From NCBI GenBank assembly GCA_900754745.1, contig CAAEEB010000034.1, positions 1 to 23,041 of the forward strand: a stretch of DNA of 23,041 bases, in the 5' to 3' direction. The notes under the pieces are model-generated. The model was not told where the DNA came from. It searched no databases and was given only the letters and a program-made list of their open reading frames with translations. Each line of letters begins with the position of its first letter. The stretch's first letter is position 1. Shown in pieces: positions 14,552-21,232 of the stretch. Origin of the DNA: an uncultured Collinsella sp. (GTDB lineage: Bacteria; Actinomycetota; Coriobacteriia; Coriobacteriales; Coriobacteriaceae). Both the position numbers and the translations under genes were made by a program.

Positions 14552-14599
14552 AATAACAAGGTCAGACTAATACCAGATTGAATGACTTAATAAGGTCAG
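14552..14599. promoter_or_regulatory. Direct-repeat operator candidate for the PdxR-like regulator
   Basis: AAGGTCAG occurs at 14558-14565 and 14592-14599 in the same orientation, 34 bases apart, each preceded by a similar A/T-rich run (11 of 13 bases match overall). Direct repeats on one face of the helix between pdxST and a divergent mocR-type gene are the known arrangement for PdxR regulators. On the minus strand a TAGGAT -10 with TTTCGC at a 17-base spacing lies downstream, so the repeat would sit upstream of the pdxS promoter, as for an activator. Confidence 0.5.
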
Positions 14600-14610
14600 G
14601 TGATAGGCTC

Positions 14611-16026
14611 ATGCTTGACTACAATTTGGAAAAACGCGGCGAGGCATCGCTCTATGAGTATGTTTACCAGCAAATTCGAGACGATATCGTTGCTGGACGT
14701 ATTGCAGCGGGGGAGCATCTGCCGTCTAAGCGTGCCTTTGCCAGTCATCTGGGAATCAGTGTCATTACCATCGAGAATGCATATAGCCAGCTACTTGCCG
14801 AGGGCTATATTTGCTCAATGCCGCGTCGTGGCTACTACGCTTGCGAGCTTCCGGATGCACCGGTTTTGGCTTCGGCTGCGGAGGGCATCGACCGAGATGC
14901 CGTCTCTGTGGGCCCCAGCGCGCATGATGTCAACGGACAGGTTGAGCGATTTGACGCGCTTTCTCCTTCCGCTTTGGAGGCGGCGCGGCTTTGGCAAAGC
15001 GCGCTACGGGCGACGCTGGCATCCGAGGACGAACGAGAAATCTTTTCGACCGCGCCAGCACAGGGCACCGCTCGGCTACGACGTGCAATTGCTCACCATC
15101 TGCGCGGGACAAGGGGTATGAATGTCGACCCCAACAACATTGTTATCGGTGCGGGCGCCCAGCTGCTCGATACTATGTTGGTTCAGCTGCTTGGCGCGGA
15201 CAAGGTGTATGCCGTTGAGGACCCGGGCTATTTGCGCCTGACGCGCATCTATCAGGCTATGGGCTGCAAAGTTCGACATATCCCGTTGGATGATGACGGC
15301 GTGGACCTGAACGCTCTGCAGAAAACTGGGACCGATGTCCTTCACCTGATGCCGTCCCATCAGTATCCGACCGGCCTTGTGACGAGCATTGCGCGTCGAT
15401 ATGCGCTGCTGAGCTGGGCCGCCGAGCGACCAGATCGGTATCTCATCGAAGATGACTTTGATTGTGAGTTTCGCCTTGCCGGCAAACCGATTCCCGCGCT
15501 CGCGTCGATTGATGCCGCCCAGTCGGTTATCTACACCAACACATTTTCGAAGAGCCTGTCATCGGCGTTGCGTCTAGCATACATGGTGTTGCCCGATGAG
15601 CTAATGGAGCGGTTTAGACGCAACCTTGGTTTTTACGCCTCGTCGGTGAGCTCTGTTGACCAGGTCGCTTTGGCTCGCTTGCTGGAATCGGGTGATTACG
15701 AGCGACATGTGAACCGCGTGCGCGTGCGCGCTCGCGAGGCGCGCGATGGTCTGGCGGCGCTTGTGCGGAAGGCGTTTCCGGCAGGGGAGGTTTCGATTGA
15801 GCATGAGGACGCGGGCCTATACTGCACCGTTGCCCTGGTCGAGGACAAGGCGGGGGAGAGTTTCGCGGAGGCTCTCGATGACGCTCGTATTTCCTATGTC
15901 AACATCGCCGATTGCCTGTGGACGGGTGATCAGGTATCGACTAAGAACGCTCCATCTCGCGTCCTCATACAATACGACGACCTGAGCCCTCAGTCGCTTA
16001 GCGTTCTTCAAGAACAACTGCAATAA
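14611..16026 (+). CDS. pdxR: MocR/PdxR-family regulator (GntR HTH plus aminotransferase-like domain)
   Basis: 471 residues. Residues about 8-75 form a GntR winged helix (LYEYVYQQIRDDIVAGRI, LPSKRAFASHLGISVITIEN, LLAEGYI). After a linker, residues about 110-471 form a fold-type I aminotransferase-like domain with the PLP-binding lysine Lys314 (TNTFSKSLSSALRLAYM) and the conserved Asp in LIEDDFDCEF. Such proteins bind PLP and control PLP synthesis genes. Divergence from pdxST strongly supports a PdxR role, although the name rests on context. The ATG at 14611 is chosen (weak RBS AGGTGAT); the longer frame begins at an unlikely TTG and would run through the operator repeat. Confidence 0.88.
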   Translation: MLDYNLEKRGEASLYEYVYQQIRDDIVAGRIAAGEHLPSKRAFASHLGISVITIENAYSQLLAEGYICSMPRRGYYACELPDAPVLASAAEGIDRDAVSVGPSAHDVNGQVERFDALSPSALEAARLWQSALRATLASEDEREIFSTAPAQGTARLRRAIAHHLRGTRGMNVDPNNIVIGAGAQLLDTMLVQLLGADKVYAVEDPGYLRLTRIYQAMGCKVRHIPLDDDGVDLNALQKTGTDVLHLMPSHQYPTGLVTSIARRYALLSWAAERPDRYLIEDDFDCEFRLAGKPIPALASIDAAQSVIYTNTFSKSLSSALRLAYMVLPDELMERFRRNLGFYASSVSSVDQVALARLLESGDYERHVNRVRVRAREARDGLAALVRKAFPAGEVSIEHEDAGLYCTVALVEDKAGESFAEALDDARISYVNIADCLWTGDQVSTKNAPSRVLIQYDDLSPQSLSVLQEQLQ

Positions 16027-16031
16027 GCCCA

Positions 16032-16064
16032 CGAAAAAGGCCCGAACCATGCGGTCCGGGCCTT
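16032..16064 (-). terminator. Terminator between pdxR and rubrerythrin genes
   Basis: AAGGCCCGAACC (16037-16048) and GGTCCGGGCCTT (16053-16064) pair at 11 of 12 positions. Read on the minus strand the stem is followed by TTTTTCGT, so it ends the rubrerythrin transcript; it may also stop pdxR transcripts from the other side. Confidence 0.8.
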
Positions 16065-16097
16065 ATCGAGCTAGAGATTGTCTCTCAGGCGGCTGGC

Positions 16098-16658
16098 TTA
16101 GCCAAAGTAGCGCTTGAGCAGGCCGGCGAAAGCCTTGCCGTGGCGGGCCTCGTCGCGAGCCATCTCGTGCACGGTGTCGTGGATGGCATCGAGACCAGCG
16201 GCTTTGGCGCGCTTGGCAAGATCGGTCTTGCCGGCGGTGGCGCCGTTCTCGGCCTCAACGCGCATCTCGAGGTTCTTCTTGGTGGAGTCGGTCACGACCT
16301 CGCCCAGGAGCTCGGCGAACTTAGCGGCGTGCTCGGCCTCCTCGTGGGCAGCCTTCTCCCAGTACAGGCCGATCTCGGGGTAGCCCTCGCGATGAGCGAC
16401 GCGAGCCATGGCCAGGTACATACCGACCTCGGAGCACTCGCCCTCAAAGTTGGCGCGCAGGTCGGCAACGATGTCCTCGGAGACGCCCTCCATCTTGGCG
16501 ACGCCCACGACGTGCTCGGCAGCCCACTCGAGCTGGCCCTCCTCCTGCTTCAGGAAACGAGAACCGGGAACGCCGCACTGGGGGCACTTGAAGTCCTCGG
16601 GCAGCTGGTCGCCGTCGAACTCTTCCACATAACCGCAAACGGGGCAAACAAACTTCAT
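16098..16658 (-). CDS. Reverse rubrerythrin (N-terminal rubredoxin plus diiron four-helix domain)
   Basis: NADH-dependent peroxide/oxygen scavenging protein of anaerobes; 186 residues. The rubredoxin-like iron site comes first (Cys5, Cys8, Cys25 and Cys28 in CPVCGY and CPQCGVPG), followed by the ferritin-like helices with carboxylate motifs [23 protein letters not shown] and EMARDEARH. This domain order is reversed relative to classic rubrerythrin. The start at 16658 follows AAAGGAT; the longer frame adds 35 residues without homology. The leader contains a hairpin (16694-16724). A promoter is visible on the minus strand as TTCACA-N16-GATAAT (16770-16743). It is monocistronic and divergent from the alcohol dehydrogenase operon. 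Confidence 0.92.
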   Translation of the reverse strand: MKFVCPVCGYVEEFDGDQLPEDFKCPQCGVPGSRFLKQEEGQLEWAAEHVVGVAKMEGVSEDIVADLRANFEGECSEVGMYLAMARVAHREGYPEIGLYWEKAAHEEAEHAAKFAELLGEVVTDSTKKNLEMRVEAENGATAGKTDLAKRAKAAGLDAIHDTVHEMARDEARHGKAFAGLLKRYFG

Positions 16659-16693
16659 GATTCGATCCTTTCGATCGATGGCGATTGTGCGCT

Positions 16694-16724
16694 CGTCCGG
16701 TCCCGTAAGGGCCCTCTCCGGACG
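16694..16724 (-). promoter_or_regulatory. Leader hairpin of the rubrerythrin mRNA
   Basis: CGTCCGG (16694-16700) and CCGGACG (16718-16724) pair, with a smaller CCC/GGG hairpin inside. It falls within the roughly 80-base leader predicted from the promoter at 16743-16770, ahead of the RBS. Confidence 0.4.
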
Positions 16725-16742
16725 TGCGTCTTGACGAGTTCT

Positions 16743-16770
16743 ATTATCCATAAATGCAACCAAATGTGAA
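16743..16770 (-). promoter_or_regulatory. Rubrerythrin promoter
   Basis: On the minus strand TTCACA (16770-16765) and GATAAT (16748-16743) are separated by 16 bases. The surrounding 60 bases are markedly A/T-rich compared with the rest of the window. Confidence 0.5.
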
Positions 16771-16880
16771 GCCTATTAGGAATGATTTTTAATAAAACAA
16801 TTTTGAGATATGAAGATGTTGATTGATTAACGATTGGCATACCGTCTGCGATCTCCGCTGAGTACAATCGGTCGAGCAAA

Positions 16881-16896
16881 TGTTGACCTATCAACA
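16881..16896 (+). promoter_or_regulatory. Rex-like operator upstream of the alcohol/aldehyde dehydrogenase operon
   Basis: TGTTGA-CCTA-TCAACA is a perfect 6-4-6 inverted repeat, 18 bases before the ATG and just ahead of the AAGGAG RBS. It resembles the TTGTTAA-N4-TTAACAA operator of the NADH-sensing repressor Rex, which controls alcohol dehydrogenase genes in many fermenters. A TACAAT -10-like hexamer lies at 16863-16868, so the site would cover the transcription start region. Rex itself is not in this window. Confidence 0.5.
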
Positions 16897-16914
16897 AATG
16901 AAGGAGTTTCCTTT

Positions 16915-18135
16915 ATGCATCTAGCCCGTCGTGCCTGGTGCCGAACATATCAGACGGTTTTTCGCATTGCATTGCCGATCCTGCCCTATACCGAGCCGCG
17001 CATTTTGGAGCATGCCGAGGATGTGCCCGCGGTGCTTCAAAAGCGCTCGATCCAGAAGGTCCTTATCGTGACAGACCCTGGTATTGCACGTTTGGGGCTC
17101 ACGGCACCACTCGAGCGTGCGCTTACGGCTCAGGGGATTGGCGTTACGGTCTATGCCGAAACGCGTGCGAACCCTACGGTCTCGAATGTGGAGGAAGCGG
17201 CGGCGCTGTATCGCGAGAACGACTGCCGGGCCATTATCGGCTTTGGTGGAGGATCAGCCATGGACTGCGCCAAGGGTGTGGGGGCGCGCATTGCGCAGCC
17301 AAACAAGCCCATCAACAAGATGCGTGGCCTATTGCGTGTCCACCGTCTCCTGCCGCTGCTTATTGCGGTTCCCACTACCGCCGGCACGGGAAGCGAAGTC
17401 ACGCTCGCGGCGGTTATCACCGATAACGAGACGCACTATAAATACCCCATTAACGATTTTGTGCTCATCCCGCGTTTTGCGGTTCACGACCCCGAGTTTA
17501 CGCGCGGGTTGCCCGCCTCCATTACGGGGCAGACGGGCATGGATGCCCTGACGCATGCCGTCGAGGCCTTTATCGGCCGTAGCACCACGCCCTATACGCG
17601 CAAGATGGCTCGACAGGCGGTGCAGCTCATCCGCGACAATTTGCTCGAGGCCTATGAGCATGGCGACGACATGCGCGCTCGCCGCAATATGCTTTCGGCG
17701 GCGTATAAGGCGGGCGTTGCGTTTACCCGCTCCTATGTCGGATATGTGCATGCCATCGCGCACAGTCTGGGCGGCCGATACGGAATTCCGCACGGTTTAG
17801 CCAACGCGATCATCCTGCCGCACATGCTTCGCGCTTATGGCGGCGCCGCCGCCCCCAAGCTTGCCGATCTTGCTCGCATGGCGGGCATTGCGCCGGCTAC
17901 CGCGCAGGACAGTCTTGCGGCCGAGGCCTTTATCGATTGGGTCGACCGCATGAACGAGGCCCTGGGAATCCCCAAATATGTCTCAGGTATTCGCCGCTCC
18001 GACATTCCCGAGATGGCGGCGCATGCCGATGCCGAGGCCAATCCCCTGTACCCCGTTCCGCTTTTGATGGACCGCTTGGAGCTCGAGCATATGTACGAGG
18101 TCGTCGCGGGTGGTATGTTTGAGGACGAGAACTAG
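16915..18135 (+). CDS. Iron-containing alcohol dehydrogenase
   Basis: Group III NAD(P)-dependent alcohol dehydrogenase, 406 residues. The nucleotide-binding loop GFGGGSAMDCAK and the PTTAGTGSEVT motif lie in the N-terminal domain. The metal ligands are Asp210 and His214 (DALTH), His279 (HAIAHSLGG) and His293 (GIPHG), with the canonical 14-residue spacing of the last two. The start at 16915 follows AAGGAG (16901-16906). The next gene, an aldehyde dehydrogenase, begins 8 bases after the stop, so the pair likely interconverts an acid/aldehyde/alcohol series while balancing NADH. The exact substrate is unknown. Confidence 0.92.
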   Translation: MHLARRAWCRTYQTVFRIALPILPYTEPRILEHAEDVPAVLQKRSIQKVLIVTDPGIARLGLTAPLERALTAQGIGVTVYAETRANPTVSNVEEAAALYRENDCRAIIGFGGGSAMDCAKGVGARIAQPNKPINKMRGLLRVHRLLPLLIAVPTTAGTGSEVTLAAVITDNETHYKYPINDFVLIPRFAVHDPEFTRGLPASITGQTGMDALTHAVEAFIGRSTTPYTRKMARQAVQLIRDNLLEAYEHGDDMRARRNMLSAAYKAGVAFTRSYVGYVHAIAHSLGGRYGIPHGLANAIILPHMLRAYGGAAAPKLADLARMAGIAPATAQDSLAAEAFIDWVDRMNEALGIPKYVSGIRRSDIPEMAAHADAEANPLYPVPLLMDRLELEHMYEVVAGGMFEDEN

Positions 18136-18143
18136 GAGGGTCC

Positions 18144-19523
18144 ATGAACACCGAGGAAATTGCGCGCATCGTCGGCGATCAGCGCACCTACTTTAAGACG
18201 CACGCTACGTTTGATGTCGATGTTCGACGTCGCGCGCTCGTGAGTTTACGCGATGCGGTACGGGCCCACGAGGCCGATATTGCCCATGCGCTCAAGACTG
18301 ATTTGGGAAAGTCGCATGACGAGGCCTATATGTGCGAGATCGGCACGTCGCTTTCCGAGATTCGTCATCAGATTGCGCATGTGGCTCGATGGAGCCGTCC
18401 GCGCCTGCGTCCGTGTGACCTTGCCAACGCCGTGAGTGTGTGCAAAACGCAAGCCGTGCCCTATGGCGTCACGCTCATTATGGCTCCATGGAACTACCCG
18501 TTTTTGCTAACACTCGAGCCGCTCGCCGGCGCCCTTGCCGCGGGTAACACCGTGGTCATCAAGCCGAGTGCTTATGCGCCGGCTTCGAGCGCGGTGCTCA
18601 GGCAGATTTGCGAGGAAGCATTTGATCCGCGCCTGGTAACGGTCGTCGAAGGCGGGCGTGCCGAGAACGAGGCGCTGCTCGATGAATGCTGGGACAAAAT
18701 CTTCTTTACCGGAAGCGTTCCGGTCGGCAAGCTCGTCATGGAGCGCGCAAGTAAAAACCTTACGCCCGTGACGCTTGAGCTGGGCGGAAAGAGTCCCTGC
18801 ATCGTGGATGCGACGGCAAACTTGAAGGTCGCGGCACGGCGTATCGCCTTTGGTAAATGGCTCAACGTGGGGCAGACCTGCGTGGCGCCCGACTACCTGC
18901 TGGTCGACGCGCGCGTGCACGATGAACTGTTGGGCCTCATCAAGGAGGAGGTCCGTCGCATGTTTGGCGAGCACCCGCTCGACAACGAGGACTGCGGTCA
19001 TATTGTCAACGCCAAGCATTTTGCGCGCGTGCTCGGGCTGATCGACCCCGATAAGGTTGTGCTGGGAGGCACGGCGCGCGAGTCGTCGCTCAAGATTGAG
19101 CCGACGATCCTAGACGGCGTGGCGCCTGAGGATGCTGTGATGCAGGAAGAGATTTTCGGCCCCATCCTGCCGGTGCTGACGTTTGAGAGCCTAGACGAGG
19201 CCGAGACGTTTATTACGGATCGTCCGACGCCGCTGGCCCTGTATATCTTTAGCCAGGACCGCGAGGTCCAGCAGCGCTTTGTGCGCTACGTGCCCTTTGG
19301 CGGCGGCTGCGTTAACGACACGATCATGCACTTGGCTACGAGCCATATGGGCTTTGGCGGCATGGGAGCGAGCGGTATGGGGCAGTACCATGGCCGCGAG
19401 AGCTTCGATACGTTTAGCCACAAGAAGAGCATCGTGAACAAGGCAACGTGGCTGGACGTGCCATTCCGCTATGCCCCCTACGCAAGCTGGAAGCACAAGT
19501 TCGTGCGCATGTTCGTGCATTAG
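18144..19523 (+). CDS. Aldehyde dehydrogenase (class-3-like, non-CoA-acylating)
   Basis: NAD(P)-dependent aldehyde dehydrogenase, 459 residues, the short length typical of ALDH3-like enzymes. Hallmarks seen are APWNYPF, AAGNTVVIKPS, FTGSVPVGK, the general base Glu212 in LELGGKSP and the nucleophile Cys246 in GQTCVAPDY, then QEEIFGPILPV. A short C-terminal extension contains hydrophobic and aromatic residues (VPFRYAPYASWKHKFVRMF), which in class 3 enzymes can be membrane-associated. An AGGAGG RBS overlaps the end of the upstream alcohol dehydrogenase gene. It is the last gene of the operon, followed by a strong terminator. Confidence 0.93.
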   Translation: MNTEEIARIVGDQRTYFKTHATFDVDVRRRALVSLRDAVRAHEADIAHALKTDLGKSHDEAYMCEIGTSLSEIRHQIAHVARWSRPRLRPCDLANAVSVCKTQAVPYGVTLIMAPWNYPFLLTLEPLAGALAAGNTVVIKPSAYAPASSAVLRQICEEAFDPRLVTVVEGGRAENEALLDECWDKIFFTGSVPVGKLVMERASKNLTPVTLELGGKSPCIVDATANLKVAARRIAFGKWLNVGQTCVAPDYLLVDARVHDELLGLIKEEVRRMFGEHPLDNEDCGHIVNAKHFARVLGLIDPDKVVLGGTARESSLKIEPTILDGVAPEDAVMQEEIFGPILPVLTFESLDEAETFITDRPTPLALYIFSQDREVQQRFVRYVPFGGGCVNDTIMHLATSHMGFGGMGASGMGQYHGRESFDTFSHKKSIVNKATWLDVPFRYAPYASWKHKFVRMFVH

Positions 19524-19524
19524 G

Positions 19525-19568
19525 AAATGGCGGGTAATACGAACAAGTGTTCCTATTACCCGCCATTT
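19525..19568. terminator. Strong bidirectional terminator after the aldehyde dehydrogenase gene
   Basis: AAATGGCGGGTAATA (19525-19539) pairs perfectly with TATTACCCGCCATTT (19554-19568), and GAACA/TGTTC extends the stem inside a 1x1 mismatch. It begins one base after the stop codon. Confidence 0.85.
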
Positions 19569-19572
19569 ACGT

Positions 19573-19578
19573 TAGACT
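19573..19578 (+). promoter_or_regulatory. Candidate promoter of the 27-residue peptide
   Basis: TAGACT lies at a 17-base spacing from TTCCTA (19550-19555), overlapping the terminator above. The -35 is poor. Transcription from here would start about 40 bases before the peptide ATG. Confidence 0.3.
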
Positions 19579-19600
19579 ACTGCTATGGGGTACGGATGGG

Positions 19601-19625
19601 CCAACTCCCTTTAGAAGGGAATTGG
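19601..19625 (+). promoter_or_regulatory. Hairpin that sequesters the ribosome binding site
   Basis: CCAACTCCCTT (19601-19611) pairs with AAGGGAATTGG (19615-19625) at 10 of 11 positions, with a 3-base loop. The whole AAGGGA RBS lies in the 3' arm, one base before the ATG at 19627. Occlusion of the RBS in a stem is a common feature of type I toxin mRNAs. Confidence 0.65.
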
Positions 19626-19626
19626 T

Positions 19627-19710
19627 ATGAACGTAAGCGATGTTATTTCGTTACTGGCGTTGTTAATCGCGGCTATCGAACTCGGCCTGTTTATCGGCCG
19701 AATGAAATAG
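19627..19710 (+). CDS. 27-residue hydrophobic peptide, type I toxin-like
   Basis: A short gene with an AAGGGA RBS 6 bases before the ATG. The product begins MNVSDVISLLALLIAAIELG and ends in the basic tail GRMK. It is a single predicted membrane helix of about 18 residues flanked by a polar start and a positive end. Size, composition and the RBS-sequestering hairpin resemble the small holin-like toxins of type I toxin-antitoxin systems. Its 3' end forms an RNA stem with the bases after the stop codon (GCGGCTAT 19669-19676 with ATAGCCGC 19707-19714). Toxicity and an antisense antitoxin RNA are inference. It could also be a harmless membrane microprotein. Confidence 0.6.
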   Translation: MNVSDVISLLALLIAAIELGLFIGRMK

Positions 19711-19793
19711 CCGCCCCCGCGTAAGCGAAGACGGCCACTTCTCACGATGAAAACGTGTATCGGAGTTGGCAAGACCCGCTGCAACGGGTGCCA
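19669..19793. ncRNA. Structured region downstream of the peptide, possible antisense antitoxin RNA
   Basis: The stem GCGGCTAT/ATAGCCGC (19669-19714) encloses a GGCC-TGTTTATC-GGCC hairpin. A further ACCCG-CTGCAA-CGGGT hairpin lies at 19777-19792. No convincing gene occupies 19711-19945: the 62-codon frame from 19747 lacks an RBS. An antitoxin RNA on the minus strand, overlapping the 3' end of the peptide mRNA, is a plausible but unproven use. Confidence 0.3.
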
Positions 19794-19945
19794 TCCGTGC
19801 CTCTATCTTATCTGCAAGCGCTCTGTCTCGCAAGCGTTGCGGCAAATGGTTGAAAGGTGCGGGCGGGTGAATCTGTGTCCGTACGGGCTCGTAGACTTCT
19901 CAATAAGGTTAAGCGCCGGTTTATCCGGCCGTTAGAGGAGCTGCC

Positions 19946-20272
19946 ATGTACGAGCCTTCACGTGTGCTTCTGTCGTTTCATATTGCAGGATTTCAATATG
20001 CCGACGGCGCTTTGGTCCTAGGCGATATTAAAGCGGGCGATAAGCTGACGCTGTGTGCCGAGCGCGATAATCCCCATGACCCCGAGGCAGTTGCGATCTA
20101 CTACGGCAACACCAAGCTCGGTTATGTTCCGGGAAACGAGGTCGGCCCGCTGTCCTTGATGATGCATTACGGCCACGAGGACGTATTTGAGGCGCGCGTG
20201 CAGCAGGTTGCCCCCGAGCGTAGCCCGTGGCACCAGGTGCGCGTTGGCCTCTATGTGGTGGATGCCCGCTAG
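19946..20272 (+). CDS. Stand-alone HIRAN-domain protein
   Basis: 108 residues consisting almost entirely of a HIRAN domain: FHIAGFQYADGALVLGDIKAGDKL, then ERDNPHDPEAVAIYY and KLGYVPGNE. HIRAN domains are OB-like folds that in the eukaryotic HLTF protein bind 3' ends of single-stranded DNA; stand-alone bacterial members are mostly uncharacterised. GAGGAG precedes the ATG. The next small gene starts 18 bases downstream, indicating one transcript. A role in DNA end recognition is family-based inference. Confidence 0.85.
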   Translation: MYEPSRVLLSFHIAGFQYADGALVLGDIKAGDKLTLCAERDNPHDPEAVAIYYGNTKLGYVPGNEVGPLSLMMHYGHEDVFEARVQQVAPERSPWHQVRVGLYVVDAR

Positions 20273-20290
20273 TCGGTAAGGGGGGCTGCC

Positions 20291-20470
20291 ATGTTTGATG
20301 ACGATGACCTGTTCGATCTGACAGACGATCCGTTTGAGTGGGATATGCTACTCGATGACGATGAGTTGGAGCAGGACTGTGGGAAACGGCAGGACAAGAA
20401 AACTCAGGGTGACGCTTCGAAAAAGCAAGGCAAGCGCCGCCGCGGACTGTTCGGCGGGCTCTTTGGATAA
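20291..20470 (+). CDS. 59-residue microprotein: acidic head, basic tail ending GLFGGLFG
   Basis: The frame from the ATG at 20291 to the TAA at 20470 has a purine-rich RBS (AAGGGGGG) 5 bases upstream. Residues 1-29 contain 15 Asp/Glu and several aromatics (FDDDDLFDL, FEWDMLLDDDE). Residues 32-51 are Lys/Arg-rich (KKQGKRRR). The last eight residues are GLFGGLFG. No known domain is recognised. It lies 18 bases after the HIRAN gene and 66 bases before the metallophosphoesterase gene, so it is probably co-expressed with them. The strong charge segregation suggests binding to a protein partner or nucleic acid, but this is a guess. Confidence 0.65.
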   Translation: MFDDDDLFDLTDDPFEWDMLLDDDELEQDCGKRQDKKTQGDASKKQGKRRRGLFGGLFG

Positions 20471-20536
20471 CCGCCGCATCGCTGCGTCTGTATACTTAGC
20501 ACGAGTTGAACACGTTGCGAAATGAGGGCATAGACG

Positions 20537-21082
20537 ATGATGTGGTTTACCGCCGACCTGCACCTGGGCGATACGAATATCTTGCACGACATGGACCGGC
20601 CGTTTGGCTCGGTCGAAGAGATGAATCGCAAGGTCATCGATGCCATCAATGAGTGCGTGGCTGCGGATGACCGCCTCTATATTCTGGGTGACTTTACCTA
20701 TCGTTTGCCCCTGGCGGAGGCGGTGCGCCTGCGCGAGCGTATCGAATGCAAGAATGTGACGCTCATCCGTGGTAACCATGACGGCGACTGGGAAGACCCC
20801 GATGTACCGCAGATTTGGGATGACGTACGCGATTACCTGGAGATTGCCCCCGGCTATGCCAAGGGACATCGCCTGGTTATGAGTCACTACCCTATGCTCA
20901 GCTGGAATGGCAAGGCGCGCGGCGCCATCATGCTGCACGGACATATCCACAGCAGGGGAGACCGCACCAACGTGCGCAACCGCGATCGCGAGCGCCCTAT
21001 CTTTCGCTACGATGTCGGTCTCGACGCCAACGACTACAAGCCCGTAAGCCGAGACCAAATCCTTGGCTTCTTTGGACTGTAA
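20537..21082 (+). CDS. Calcineurin-like metallophosphoesterase
   Basis: 181 residues with the complete dinuclear metal-site motifs in order: DLHLGD (residues 7-12), GDFTYR, GNHDGD, MSHYPML and LHGHIHSRGD. This compact architecture matches YfcE-like and similar bacterial phosphohydrolases. Substrate is unknown: related enzymes act on phosphodiesters, nucleotides or RNA ends. Two ATGs lie in tandem (20537 and 20540), with GAGGGC upstream. It is the third gene of the HIRAN-microprotein-phosphoesterase group and is followed by a strong terminator. Confidence 0.9.
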   Translation: MMWFTADLHLGDTNILHDMDRPFGSVEEMNRKVIDAINECVAADDRLYILGDFTYRLPLAEAVRLRERIECKNVTLIRGNHDGDWEDPDVPQIWDDVRDYLEIAPGYAKGHRLVMSHYPMLSWNGKARGAIMLHGHIHSRGDRTNVRNRDRERPIFRYDVGLDANDYKPVSRDQILGFFGL

Positions 21083-21100
21083 TTCTCGAACCGTCACACA

Positions 21101-21137
21101 AACCGCCACAAAGGGGACAGGCGCCTTTGTGGCGGTT
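21101..21137. repeat. Palindromic repeat with GGGACAGG loop (second copy of the family)
   Basis: AACCGCCACAAAGG (21101-21114) and CCTTTGTGGCGGTT (21124-21137) pair perfectly over 14 bp. The sequence from the arm end into the loop reads AAAGGGGACAGG, as in the repeat at 12724-12765. Confidence 0.7.
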
Positions 21138-21139
21138 CT

Positions 21140-21174
21140 GGCGCCGTTGCCATTATGGCGGCGGCGCCTTTTTT
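21140..21174 (+). terminator. Strong Rho-independent terminator after the phosphoesterase gene
   Basis: GGCGCCGTTGCC (21140-21151) pairs with GGCGGCGGCGCC (21157-21168) over 12 positions including two G-U pairs, with a 5-base loop and a TTTTTT run (21169-21174). Confidence 0.9.
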
Positions 21175-21232
21175 GTCCGTGCGGCGCGGTAGAGTGTAGG
21201 CGGTTGAAATTTGCGTCCATCGAGGAGCTGCT

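Noticed and set aside
13464..14570. 368-codon plus-strand frame opposite pdxS
   Set aside because: Antisense shadow of the highly conserved PdxS sequence.
19747..19935. 62-codon Cys-containing frame downstream of the small hydrophobic peptide
   Set aside because: No RBS at its ATG and no recognisable domain; the region is better explained by RNA hairpins. Kept only as part of the possible ncRNA.
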